Shown here one piece after another: positions 21,492 through 29,375 of a DNA stretch of 64,000 bases. The position numbers were made by a program, and so were the translations under genes. A model generated the notes under the pieces. The model saw nothing but the letters and a program-made list of their open reading frames with translations. It ran no database searches and had not been told where the DNA came from. Source of the stretch: Kurthia huakuii LAM0618 (GTDB lineage Bacteria; Bacillota; Bacilli; Bacillales_A; Planococcaceae). Position 1 is the first letter of the stretch, and each line of letters opens with the position of its first letter. The stretch lies in assembly GCF_000505545.1 (NCBI RefSeq), contig NZ_AYTB01000017.1, positions 124,001-188,000 on the forward strand, read 5' to 3'.

Positions 21492-22004
21492 TTAGAAATA
21501 TTTATCCTCATCAAAATCAAGCTCGATTTGATAGTTTTTCGCGTTGACGGCATTTGAAAGTTTATGTGCATGGCGTTCAAATGTTAACGCCTCAACGCGA
21601 TAGTGTTCTGGATCAAATAATGCGACTGTATAAATGGGTAGCTCATCATTCATATAATCAAGCTCGCGTTTTTCAGCATGTGATAAGTTTTTATAAATGT
21701 CGGCGTGTGCACGGAACTGCGTCGCAAGCTCAATGGCTTCGACAAGTTTGAGCGCCTTGCCATCAAAATTGATCGTATGGTGGCTGTTTGCTTCGTAAAT
21801 TAAACGATCTAGCGTGCGGCTATCTGCGCGCACATCTAATAGCTCCGCATCGACGACTTCAAGAGCGCGTGTTGGTTTTTCAGGTGTAGCATCGCCTTCC
21901 ACTTTCGTATAAGCAACGCGATAAATTTCCATCTCTAACTCTTGAATACGTTTGCGTAAAATGCTTTTTAATTTGACGGCTCCTGCCAATGTAATGTTTG
22001 CCAT
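21492..22004 (-). CDS. DIP1984-like helical protein
   Basis: A 170-residue acidic, mostly helical cytoplasmic protein. The order of elements (ITLAGAVKLKSILRKRIQEL, a VEGDATPEKPT loop, then a second helical pair with NSHHTINFDGKALKLVEAI) resembles DIP1984/septicolysin-like proteins; this is recognition from memory and only tentative. It starts 12 bases after the B3/B4-domain gene and has a ribosome site, so the two form an operon. No catalytic motif is visible. Function unknown. Confidence 0.7.
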   Translation of the reverse strand: MANITLAGAVKLKSILRKRIQELEMEIYRVAYTKVEGDATPEKPTRALEVVDAELLDVRADSRTLDRLIYEANSHHTINFDGKALKLVEAIELATQFRAHADIYKNLSHAEKRELDYMNDELPIYTVALFDPEHYRVEALTFERHAHKLSNAVNAKNYQIELDFDEDKYF

Positions 22005-22016
22005 GTGTTTTGCCTC

Positions 22017-22706
22017 CTACATAGTAGTAGATGCATAGTCCGCATCTAAAACGGTCTTTTCATATTCCCCGCCATTAATTTGTGTAAACATATGGCCGGC
22101 TGCCGCTAACAATTTATCAGCTTCGGCGCGCGTCATCGATGGACGTAAATAAAAGATTTGCAGTACATCACGAGCGTGTTCTGTGACAGCCGTACGCGTC
22201 GAATCAACATATGGGCTACCAAAAGCGCCGGTCGCATCTTTTGCGTAAGCAATCCCATCAAGTGTAATAACGCGGCCATTGAGCGCCTCGTAACTAGTTT
22301 CCTTTGTGCCAAGTGCTAGCGTGATTGTACCATCAACATGTGCGGCATCGTAGCTGCCAACAGGGATTTCATATTGCAATGAGAAAAAATTGTTCAAATC
22401 AACTGCGGAATTAACGGGTTGTAAATAATCAGCTTTTGCAATGCGCCGTAGCATCGCTTCTGTTGAATGACGGTAGCGGCTAGGGTTTGAGCCAAGCTGT
22501 CTCCAGACGTCGCGCCATTCGTTAATGCCAGCACGTTCTGTGACAGCGCCGTCTTGCAAATCGAAATATAAGCTTTCTTGATACAAACGTGTGCGCCCTT
22601 GAATCATTTGAGGCGATTCTCCAACGGTAATTTTGGTATAATGTATAATGCCGATTTTAAAATCGGGGATACGTGTTGTTAACGATGAATCTAATTGAAT
22701 ATGCAT
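22017..22706 (-). CDS. B3/B4 tRNA-binding domain protein
   Basis: A 229-residue stand-alone B3/B4 domain, as found in the beta subunit of phenylalanyl-tRNA synthetase. Visible features are GRTRLYQESLYFD, EWRDVWRQLG-NPSRYRHS and the GSYDAAHVDG/ITLALG loops. Stand-alone versions are widespread in Firmicutes; some are thought to edit mischarged tRNA but most are uncharacterised. The ATG at 22706 follows AAAGGTGATCC; longer readings would run into the divergent queG gene. First gene of a two-gene operon. Confidence 0.85.
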   Translation of the reverse strand: MHIQLDSSLTTRIPDFKIGIIHYTKITVGESPQMIQGRTRLYQESLYFDLQDGAVTERAGINEWRDVWRQLGSNPSRYRHSTEAMLRRIAKADYLQPVNSAVDLNNFFSLQYEIPVGSYDAAHVDGTITLALGTKETSYEALNGRVITLDGIAYAKDATGAFGSPYVDSTRTAVTEHARDVLQIFYLRPSMTRAEADKLLAAAGHMFTQINGGEYEKTVLDADYASTTM

Positions 22707-22766
22707 CGGATCACCTTTTTTTGAAGTATTTAATGAAATTGTAACATAGAGGGAGTACAGTAGAAA

Positions 22767-23900
22767 ATGAATGTACTTACATTGCAGCAAGAGCTACGCG
22801 ATTTTGCGGCGTCGATTGGCGTCGATAAAATCGGTTTTACGACGGCGGCTCCGTTCGTTGATTTAAAACATTTGCTGAAGCAACAACAGGAGCTCAACTA
22901 TCAATCAGGATTTGAAGAAGAAAATATTGCGTTGCGTACAGAACCTACATTGCTACTAGAAGAAGCGGCGAGTATTGTGGCGATTGCGGTCGCGTATCCA
23001 TCGCGTATGGAAAACGCGCCAACAGGAAAAAAAGGCGCACGCCGCGGGATTTTTTGCCGCGCCTCATGGGGAACGGATTATCATACAGTATTACGCGAAA
23101 AGTTATGCGCTATTGAAACGTTTTTAGCCGAAAAGGTACCAGGTGTTAAATTCCGTTCAATGGTTGATACCGGAGAACTTGTCGACCGAGCTGTTGCCGA
23201 GCGCGCCGGCATTGGTTGGAGTGCGAAAAATTGTTCGATTATTACGCCGGAGTTTGGCTCGTATGTCTATCTTGGTGAAATGATTACGAATATTCCATTC
23301 GTCGCAGATACGGCGATTGAAGATGCGTGTGGCGATTGTACGTTATGCATTGACGTCTGTCCAACTGGTGCTATCGTACAGGGCGGTCAGCTTGATTCAA
23401 ATCGCTGTGTCGCGTTCCAAACGCAAACGAAAGGCTTTTTACCAGATGAATTCCGCGAGAAAATTGGCAATCGAATTTATGGGTGTGATACGTGTCAGAC
23501 AGTGTGCCCGAAAAATAAAGGGAAGAAAAACTGGCTGCACGAAGCATTTCAGCCAGAGCCAGAGCTTGTGAAGCCGCTACTTGCGCCATTATTGTCGATG
23601 ACAAATAAGGAGTTTAAGACGCAGTTTGGGCATATGTCTGGCTCATGGCGTGGTAAAAAACCGATTCAGCGCAACGCGATTATTGCGCTCGCGCATTTTA
23701 AAGAAATAGATGCGATGCCACAACTCATCGCACTTTTAGAACAGGATGAACGTCCAATGATTCGCGGTACAGCGGCGTGGGCCATCGGGAAAATCGCTGC
23801 CTCGCAAGCGGAGGAAGTGTTGTTAGCGGCAAAGAAACGCGAACAAGATAGCGATGTATTACATGAAATCGACAAAGGCTTAACTTTGTTAAAAAACTAG
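22767..23900 (+). CDS. queG: Epoxyqueuosine reductase QueG
   Basis: A 377-residue cobalamin- and iron-sulfur-dependent enzyme performing the last step of queuosine synthesis in tRNA: epoxyqueuosine to queuosine. The catalytic Asp is in MVDTGELVDRA. Two [4Fe-4S] clusters use CGDCTLCIDVCP and CDTCQTVCP plus the Cys in RCVAFQ. C-terminal HEAT-like repeats (about 290-377) bind tRNA. Divergent from the B3/B4 pair, and 15 bases upstream of trmL, another wobble-base modification enzyme; B. subtilis has the same neighbours (yhbA and cspR). Confidence 0.96.
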   Translation: MNVLTLQQELRDFAASIGVDKIGFTTAAPFVDLKHLLKQQQELNYQSGFEEENIALRTEPTLLLEEAASIVAIAVAYPSRMENAPTGKKGARRGIFCRASWGTDYHTVLREKLCAIETFLAEKVPGVKFRSMVDTGELVDRAVAERAGIGWSAKNCSIITPEFGSYVYLGEMITNIPFVADTAIEDACGDCTLCIDVCPTGAIVQGGQLDSNRCVAFQTQTKGFLPDEFREKIGNRIYGCDTCQTVCPKNKGKKNWLHEAFQPEPELVKPLLAPLLSMTNKEFKTQFGHMSGSWRGKKPIQRNAIIALAHFKEIDAMPQLIALLEQDERPMIRGTAAWAIGKIAASQAEEVLLAAKKREQDSDVLHEIDKGLTLLKN

Positions 23901-23915
23901 AAGGAAGTTAGAAAT

Positions 23916-24392
23916 ATGTCTTTAAATATCGTTTTATATCAACCAGAAATCCCTGCAAACACAGGCAATATTGCGCGTACATGTGCAGCGACAAATGTCA
24001 GTTTACATTTGATTCGTCCATTAGGTTTTTCGACCGACGATAAAATGTTAAAACGTGCTGGCCTTGATTATTGGTCAAGTGTCGACATTACGTATTATGA
24101 TAATGTCGAACAATTTTTTGAAAAAACAGCAAATGGTACGCATTACTTTATCGAAACATTTGGTACAAAATTGTATTCAGAGTTTGATTATTCAAACGTA
24201 GATGAAGATGTTTATTTTATGTTCGGTAAAGAAACGACCGGCATTCCTCGCGAGTTAATCGCCGAGCGCACGGATATGTGCTTACGCATTCCACAAAGTG
24301 AAAATGTGCGTTCAATGAACTTATCCAATACGGCAGCCATCGTTATTTTTGAGGCGCTCCGCCAACGTGATTTTCCGAATATGATTAAATAA
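23916..24392 (+). CDS. trmL: tRNA (cytidine/uridine-34-2'-O)-methyltransferase TrmL
   Basis: A 158-residue SPOUT methyltransferase (CspR/TrmL) that methylates the wobble ribose of tRNA-Leu. The knot motifs are NTGNIART at the start, FGKETTGIP (about 107-115) and IPQSENVRSMNLSNTAAI (about 127-144). No extra domains. It sits 15 bases after queG and is followed by a terminator, so the two tRNA-modification genes form an operon. Confidence 0.96.
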   Translation: MSLNIVLYQPEIPANTGNIARTCAATNVSLHLIRPLGFSTDDKMLKRAGLDYWSSVDITYYDNVEQFFEKTANGTHYFIETFGTKLYSEFDYSNVDEDVYFMFGKETTGIPRELIAERTDMCLRIPQSENVRSMNLSNTAAIVIFEALRQRDFPNMIK

Positions 24393-24399
24393 TATTACG

Positions 24400-24427
24400 A
24401 TAGCCTCGCATTTGCGGGGCTTTTTTT
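24400..24427 (+). terminator. Terminator after trmL
   Basis: AGCCTCGCA/GCGGGGCT stem, TTT loop, followed by a run of T residues. Confidence 0.88.
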
Positions 24428-24476
24428 GTGCGAATTTGGGTATAGAATAGTAAACCGTTATGAGGGGGAATGTCCA

Positions 24477-24611
24477 ATGAAAGAGCGTGAAAGTGGCAAT
24501 ATGGCGAATGACATGGAAGAAGTTGAAGAACTAGGAAAACAAATGGAACAGGTGAGTGAGCAGGCGGAGGAAGCACGCGAGGAAGGCTTGCAGCAAGATC
24601 CTGCACAATAA
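24477..24611 (+). CDS. Small acidic hypothetical protein, 44 aa
   Basis: A 44-residue protein rich in Glu and Gln with helix-forming spacing (EEVEELGKQMEQVSEQAEEA), no hydrophobic segment and no Cys. The ATG has GAGGGGGA seven bases upstream and the gene has its own terminator. No longer reading is supported, because the upstream in-frame codons lie in the trmL terminator. I do not recognise a family; it could be a small stress or coiled-coil protein. Confidence 0.65.
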   Translation: MKERESGNMANDMEEVEELGKQMEQVSEQAEEAREEGLQQDPAQ

Positions 24612-24648
24612 AAAGGGAGACGCCCGGATATGGGTGCCTCCTTTTTTT
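24610..24648. terminator. Terminator after the 44-aa gene
   Basis: AAAGGGAGACGCCC pairs with GGGTGCCTCCTTT, then a run of T residues. It overlaps the stop of the convergent gene. Confidence 0.82.
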
Positions 24649-25048
24649 ATGGTTTAAGTGCGGTGATTAAAGCCTCACAAGTCGTTTGGTCAATTTCATA
24701 ATATGTATCAGGGTCACTGCCAATACTAAGGTAGCCCTCTTTATAAACAGTAACTAATTCAGAGCCACCAGAGCCACCAAGTTTAAAGGATGTACCAGAT
24801 GTTACATCCGGGTTGCGTAATACTTTCTTTGCTTCTACCATTTTTAAGAGCGTAAGAATGGTATCCGACTGCTTTGTAGATACCGTATTGATTTTATCGT
24901 CATCTGTTAGCACATGAGAGACCTTCACTTTTGAAAAATTGACATCTGATAAAATATCTTTTTCAAAGGAGATGGTTTTTGGCATAAACACGCTATAGGC
25001 AATCGCCGCAATTAAAATGACCGCTAGTAGCAGTATAATTTTCTTCAT
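24647..25048 (-). CDS. Membrane-anchored hypothetical protein
   Basis: A 133-residue protein: one N-terminal hydrophobic helix (about residues 4-21, IILLLAVILIAAIAYSVF) that could anchor it or act as an uncleaved signal, then an extracytoplasmic beta-rich domain with a GGSGGSELVTVYKEGYLSIG segment. No lipobox Cys. The ATG at 25048 is chosen because GGAGGTG lies six bases upstream; an in-frame ATG at 25072 has no site. Not recognised as a specific family. Confidence 0.7.
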   Translation of the reverse strand: MKKIILLLAVILIAAIAYSVFMPKTISFEKDILSDVNFSKVKVSHVLTDDDKINTVSTKQSDTILTLLKMVEAKKVLRNPDVTSGTSFKLGGSGGSELVTVYKEGYLSIGSDPDTYYEIDQTTCEALITALKP

Positions 25049-25083
25049 TACTACACCTCCTTTATTTTCCATATTACCATAAA

Positions 25084-25124
25084 AAAGAAGGATTCCTGTT
25101 TTTGTAATAGGAATCCTTCTTTAA
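25084..25124 (-). terminator. Terminator for the purine permease gene
   Basis: AAAGAAGGATTCCT and AGGAATCCTTCTTT form a 14-base stem; on the minus strand it is followed by T residues. Confidence 0.9.
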
Positions 25125-25136
25125 ATGTTTAATATC

Positions 25137-26441
25137 TTATAAAAATACTAATTGGACAATGAATAATATAGCGAATAAGTAAAGCAGTGGGTGAACTTTT
25201 TTCCATTCACCTTTTGCGATTTTTAAGATTGGGTAGGCAATGAAACCAAATGCAATACCTGTAGAAATACTAGATGTTAAAGGCATGATTAACATTACTA
25301 GGAATACTGGTAATGTTTCGTCCATTGATGACCAATCAACATCTTTAATTGAGCTAATCATTAATGCGCCAACGATAACTAATACAGGAGACGTAATAGC
25401 AGCAACGCCTGAAACAGCACCTACTAATGGTCCGAAGAGTGAGGCAACGATGAATAAAACAGCAACGGTTACAGCTGTAAGACCCGTACGGCCACCAGCA
25501 GCAACACCAGCAGAAGATTCAACGAACGCAGCATTTGGGCTTGTACCAAACATTGCACCAACTGTTGTAGCGATTGAGTCACCTAATAATGCTTTACGCG
25601 CACGAGGCAACTTGCCATCTTCTTTTAATAAGCCCGCTTGTTTGGCGACGCCGACCATCGTCCCTGTTGTATCGAATAATGTCACTAAAATAAATGAGAA
25701 TACAACGCCATATAAGCTATATTCAATAATTTCAGCGAAAGCATCAATCGGATTCCACATTAAAATGCCTTCTGGTAAATGTGGGGCCGCAACAAGATGT
25801 TTTGGCATATCCAGCATACCGGTGAAGTACGCGATAATACCGGTCACGAGCATACCGATGAAAATCGCACCGGGCACGCGGCGTACCATTAACACAACGG
25901 TAAAGATTAAGCCGAAGAATGTTAACAAGGCGCTAGCAGACGTTAAGTCACCTAATGTGATTAAGTTTGCGTCGTCACTTGCGACGATAATGCCCGATGA
26001 ACGCAAACCTAAGAAGGCGATAAATAAGCCAATACCTGCTGTAATGGAATACTTTAAGTTGTTTGGAATCGCACTAATTAATTTTTCACGGAACGGTGTT
26101 AACGATAAAATGACGAAAATAATCCCTGCGACGAATACCGACGCAAATGCCGTCATATAACTAATTTCACCTTTTGATGCCAGGACAACAGAGAATGTAA
26201 AGAAGGCATTCAGCCCCATCCCTGGTGCAATGGCGATTGGATAGTTTGCTACTAAGCCCATCCACAATGTACCGACAACAGTTGAAATGATTGTCGCAAT
26301 AAATACTTGATCACTCGGGACACCTGCTTGTGCTAAAATTGCAGGGTTTAAAATGATAATATATACCATCGTTAAGAACGTTGTAATGCCGGCGAGCACT
26401 TCACGCTTAACAGTCGTGTTATGTTTTTCTAATTGAAACAC
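25137..26441 (-). CDS. pbuG: Hypoxanthine/guanine permease, AzgA family (PbuG/PbuO)
   Basis: A 434-residue polytopic NCS2/AzgA purine permease with about 13 hydrophobic segments. Signature motifs are GLNAFFTF in TM3 (about 76-83), LFDTTGTMVG (about 253-262) and SPNAAFVESSAGVAAGGRTG (about 301-320), the substrate-binding loop. B. subtilis PbuG imports hypoxanthine and guanine, PbuO guanine; which one cannot be separated by eye. Start is GTG with AAGGGAG upstream. Two PurR boxes overlap the promoter; no purine riboswitch is visible. Confidence 0.92.
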   Translation of the reverse strand: MFQLEKHNTTVKREVLAGITTFLTMVYIIILNPAILAQAGVPSDQVFIATIISTVVGTLWMGLVANYPIAIAPGMGLNAFFTFSVVLASKGEISYMTAFASVFVAGIIFVILSLTPFREKLISAIPNNLKYSITAGIGLFIAFLGLRSSGIIVASDDANLITLGDLTSASALLTFFGLIFTVVLMVRRVPGAIFIGMLVTGIIAYFTGMLDMPKHLVAAPHLPEGILMWNPIDAFAEIIEYSLYGVVFSFILVTLFDTTGTMVGVAKQAGLLKEDGKLPRARKALLGDSIATTVGAMFGTSPNAAFVESSAGVAAGGRTGLTAVTVAVLFIVASLFGPLVGAVSGVAAITSPVLVIVGALMISSIKDVDWSSMDETLPVFLVMLIMPLTSSISTGIAFGFIAYPILKIAKGEWKKVHPLLYLFAILFIVQLVFL

Positions 26442-26457
26442 AGGAAACTCCCTTTCT

Positions 26458-26515
26458 AAATACGAACATTAAAAATGACAAGTATAATAATATTCGTTTA
26501 TGACATAAAAAGCAA
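26458..26515 (-). promoter_or_regulatory. pbuG promoter with paired PurR boxes
   Basis: On the minus strand TTGCTT (26510-26515), 17-base spacer and TATTAT (26487-26492) form a sigma-A promoter. PurR boxes (consensus AWWWCCGAACWWT) occur as AAATACGAACATT on plus at 26458-26470 (12 of 13 positions) and ATAAACGAATATT on minus at 26489-26501 (11 of 13). They face each other across 18 bases and one overlaps the -10 box, the known PurR operator geometry. Confidence 0.75.
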
Positions 26516-26603
26516 TGGCATTCATTGTAATTTAAGTTTTCAGGCAATAGCAAGCAATCGTTCTTGAAAGTTCGTTATAATAAAGAAAAGGAGTGTGGTT
26601 GAT

Positions 26604-27452
26604 TTGTTAATAATTGATTCAACAAAAACATTAGCTAATGGCGTTGAAATGCCACGTTTTGGCTTAGGCGTCTATAAAATGACTAATAAGGAAGAGGCAG
26701 TGGAGGCGATGGTGACAGCATTACAAGCTGGCTACCGCGCGATTGATACGGCATCTTTTTATGATAATGAAGTAGAAGTCGGCGAAGCGGTGCACCAGGC
26801 AGGTGTTTTGCGCGAGGATATTTTTATTACATCAAAAGTGTGGAATAACGACCAGGGCTATGATGAAACTTTGCGTGCCTTTGAAGTGTCGTTAAAAAAC
26901 TTAAACATGGATTATATGGATTTATATTTAACGCATTGGCCAAAGCCCGATACATTTAAAGAAACGTATCGAGCGATTGAGCGCCTTTATGACGAAAAAT
27001 TAATTCGTGCAACGGGTGTGTCGAATCACGAACCACATCATTTAGAAGCGTTACTATCGACGGCGAATGTGCAGCCGATGGTTAATCAGATTGAATGCCA
27101 TCCATACTTATCGCAGCAAGCGTTAAAGGAATTTTGTACGGCCCATCAAATTGCGGTGACAGCATGGTCGCCACTTGGCCGTGGACGTGCCTTAAACGAT
27201 GCGACGATTTTAAAATTAGCCGAGCACTATGGCAAAACGGCGGCACAAATCGTCATTCGTTGGCATTTACAAAACGATACGATTGTCATTCCAAAATCGG
27301 TAACGCCGAGTCGTATTCGTAGCAATGCGGACGTATTTGATTTTGCATTAACAGCTGAACATATGGCGATAATCGATGCGCTTAATAAAGATGCGCGCAC
27401 CGGCAATCACCCAGATTTATTCCCATACGACGATCCTAAATATAATCGTTAA
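26604..27452 (+). CDS. Aldo-keto reductase (AKR5-like)
   Basis: A 282-residue NADPH-dependent (beta/alpha)8-barrel reductase. The catalytic tetrad is present: Asp in IDTASFYDNE, Tyr in the same loop, Lys in FITSKVWN and His in LTHWP. The 2'-phosphate-binding segment VIPKSVTPSRI near the C-terminus is conserved. Closest in layout to B. subtilis YvgN/YtbE, which reduce methylglyoxal and other carbonyls. The TTG at 26604 is ten bases after AAGGAG and is preferred over the GTG at 26595, which abuts it. Confidence 0.9.
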   Translation: MLIIDSTKTLANGVEMPRFGLGVYKMTNKEEAVEAMVTALQAGYRAIDTASFYDNEVEVGEAVHQAGVLREDIFITSKVWNNDQGYDETLRAFEVSLKNLNMDYMDLYLTHWPKPDTFKETYRAIERLYDEKLIRATGVSNHEPHHLEALLSTANVQPMVNQIECHPYLSQQALKEFCTAHQIAVTAWSPLGRGRALNDATILKLAEHYGKTAAQIVIRWHLQNDTIVIPKSVTPSRIRSNADVFDFALTAEHMAIIDALNKDARTGNHPDLFPYDDPKYNR

Positions 27453-27454
27453 TA

Positions 27455-27495
27455 ACAAGAGGGTGCCGCAGCTATTGCGACACCCTCTTTTGTTA
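27455..27495. terminator. Bidirectional terminator
   Basis: AACAAGAGGGTG...CACCCTCTTTTGTT with inner CGCA/TGCG; serves two convergent genes. Confidence 0.85.
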
Positions 27496-28170
27496 GAAGA
27501 AATGTTTGAAGATGAAAAAAAGTGGTGGTACGAGTAATGCCGGTAACATATTGAGCGATTTAAAGCTCTTAATGCCAAGAATACTAAGACCGGACGCTAA
27601 AATTAAAATACCGCCAATAATTGAAATCTCGGTCAATAAATGTGCCGACATAAAATCGTTTAAATAAATGGCTAATAAATAAAAAGAGCCTTGCCACACA
27701 AAAAGTACAACGGCGGCAAAGGCAATGCCAATGCCGAACGTAGAGGCTAACACAATCGACGTCACAAAATCTAAAATCGCGTTTGTAAATAAATATGTAT
27801 AATCTTGATATAGCGCGCTATTGATCGGGCCTAAAATCGATAGTGTACCGATACAAAATAATAAAATCGCTGTTGATAAGCCTTTTGCAAGATCACTTTT
27901 GGAGAAGCGCCCAACGACTTTATTAAATTGTGTCTCAATATCAATCATTTCACCGACAAGTCCACCTAGTGCAAGGCTGACGATAAAGAGCACCGGAAAA
28001 TCGCTTTGTGGCATAGATTGCACGATGGCGTTAATCCCAAGTGCGACTGCCGCAAAACCCATCGCCTGCATTAAAATATCTTGATAGCGGTCTTTAATGC
28101 CTTTTTTCAGTAAGCTACCGATGAAGCTGCCGACAATAATCGTTATACAGTTAAAAATCGTTCCAATCAT
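27493..28170 (-). CDS. DUF554 membrane protein (YdfK/YqgA-like)
   Basis: A 225-residue integral membrane protein with seven or so helices and the DUF554 hallmarks: N-terminal GTIFNCITIIVGSFIG, GLVGEMIDIE (about 74-83) and LFCIGTLSILGPINSAL (about 110-126). Family function is unknown. ATG start with GGAGGG five bases upstream. It stands alone between terminators. Confidence 0.9.
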   Translation of the reverse strand: MIGTIFNCITIIVGSFIGSLLKKGIKDRYQDILMQAMGFAAVALGINAIVQSMPQSDFPVLFIVSLALGGLVGEMIDIETQFNKVVGRFSKSDLAKGLSTAILLFCIGTLSILGPINSALYQDYTYLFTNAILDFVTSIVLASTFGIGIAFAAVVLFVWQGSFYLLAIYLNDFMSAHLLTEISIIGGILILASGLSILGIKSFKSLNMLPALLVPPLFFIFKHFF

Positions 28171-28198
28171 CAAATCCCTCCAATTTGTTTAGTATAAC

Positions 28199-28230
28199 AA
28201 AAAAGAGACTAGGATTGACCTAGCCTCTCG
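28199..28230 (-). terminator. Terminator after the thioredoxin gene (GAGGCTAGG type)
   Basis: On the minus strand AGAGGCTAGG, loop TCAAT, CCTAGTCTCT, then six T residues. The stem is a short relative of the outer arms of the nested repeat family. Confidence 0.88.
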
Positions 28231-28238
28231 CCATTAGC

Positions 28239-28811
28239 TTATGAGTTTGTCATCGTTTTGAAAAATTCTTTGAATGCCTCAGCAGTTTGCTCGCCAATCA
28301 CGCGCCCAACTTCTTTACCGTCTTTGAAATAAATAAGTGTTGGTGTCGCATTGATCGCATAATCATCCCAGCCTTGCTCAAACTCTAACATATTGTATTG
28401 ATAAATATGCACATCCGCCTTGTCTGCTGCGGGCATTAAAATCGGTGTTGTTGCCACGCAGTGTGAGCACGTTGGACTGAAGAAGTAGGCATAGGTTTCT
28501 TCACCTGCATCAATTTTTTTCTGTAAATCATCCGGTAAAATAATGTTTTGATAGTTTTTGTCACCTAGTTGATCGATTGTTGCTTGTGCTTTTGGTTTGT
28601 AGTCACCATATAAGCCATGTGTGTCGGTATTACCTGCAGCTTTTTCACTTGTTTTTTGGTCTGAAGCACTCGTTGAGTTATCAATTTTCGCTTCATTTTG
28701 GGATTTATTAATAAAATAAATTGCTGTGAAGCCAAGCACGACAACAATCGCAACGGTTAATAAAATCGTCAGGCGATTGTCTTTTTTCTTGGTAGCTGCT
28801 TTTTTAGCCAT
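28239..28811 (-). CDS. Membrane-anchored thioredoxin-like protein
   Basis: A 190-residue protein: Lys-rich N-terminus, one membrane helix (about 14-33), a disordered Ser/Lys/Gln linker, and an extracytoplasmic thioredoxin fold with Cys115 and Cys118 in FFSPTCSHCVA and the cis-Pro in INATPTLIYF. It begins three bases after bdbC, so the oxidase and this protein are cotranslated. In B. subtilis BdbC pairs with the DsbA-like BdbD; here the partner has a plain thioredoxin layout without the DsbA helical insertion. It probably receives or donates disulfides outside the membrane. Confidence 0.88.
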   Translation of the reverse strand: MAKKAATKKKDNRLTILLTVAIVVVLGFTAIYFINKSQNEAKIDNSTSASDQKTSEKAAGNTDTHGLYGDYKPKAQATIDQLGDKNYQNIILPDDLQKKIDAGEETYAYFFSPTCSHCVATTPILMPAADKADVHIYQYNMLEFEQGWDDYAINATPTLIYFKDGKEVGRVIGEQTAEAFKEFFKTMTNS

Positions 28812-28814
28812 GAA

Positions 28815-29243
28815 TTAATTATCTCCTTTTTTCAGTTGTTTCATCATATAAAAGCTTGTAATCGCAATTAACATAAATGCGGTTAACGATAGAAATGGAA
28901 TCGTAATGAAGCCAAACCAGTTAATGTATTGCCCCGTACAAGGCACAAGACCGCAAGAGGCAGCATTATCTTGCAAGTACGGGATTTTTTGAATGCCATA
29001 GTGATAAAGTGCGATGCCAGCGCCAATAATAGCGAAGACGGCACTTGTGACAGCGATTTTTACATTGCGTTGTATGTATGCGATGCCTAAAATCAATACA
29101 AGTGGATACATTAAAATTCGTTGGAACCAGCAAAATTTACAAGGTTCATATAGCTGTACTTCAGAGAAATATAGCGAACCGAGCATTGCAATTAATGAAA
29201 TGGTCCACATAAATAACAAGGCATTTTCGAGTTTTCGTTGCAT
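28815..29243 (-). CDS. bdbC: Thiol-disulfide oxidoreductase BdbC (DsbB family)
   Basis: A 142-residue four-helix membrane protein of the DsbB family that transfers electrons from extracytoplasmic dithiols to quinones. The first redox pair is Cys35/Cys38 (EPCKFCW) before TM2; the second is Cys97/Cys102 (SCGLVPC) in the second external loop. Length and motifs match BdbC of Bacillus. First gene of a two-gene operon with the thioredoxin-like protein. Confidence 0.94.
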   Translation of the reverse strand: MQRKLENALLFMWTISLIAMLGSLYFSEVQLYEPCKFCWFQRILMYPLVLILGIAYIQRNVKIAVTSAVFAIIGAGIALYHYGIQKIPYLQDNAASCGLVPCTGQYINWFGFITIPFLSLTAFMLIAITSFYMMKQLKKGDN

Positions 29244-29375
29244 GAAAATTCTCCTAAATTTAGTCTATTTCTTACTCGATTATAGTAGGAACTGCGTCAT
29301 AAGTAAAATAATTTTTCCGTTTTGTTTTAGAGTAGTAGAATAAGGGTACGCCTTGATTATGAAAGGGGACTAACC

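Noticed and set aside
25240-26160. 306-codon open frame on the plus strand opposite pbuG
   Set aside because: It is fully antisense to a well-supported permease, has no ribosome site, and its Thr/Ile/Asn-rich composition is what antisense of a membrane protein gives.
26442-26603. Purine riboswitch upstream of pbuG
   Set aside because: The leader from the predicted start is short and I find none of the conserved junction sequences; PurR boxes explain regulation better.
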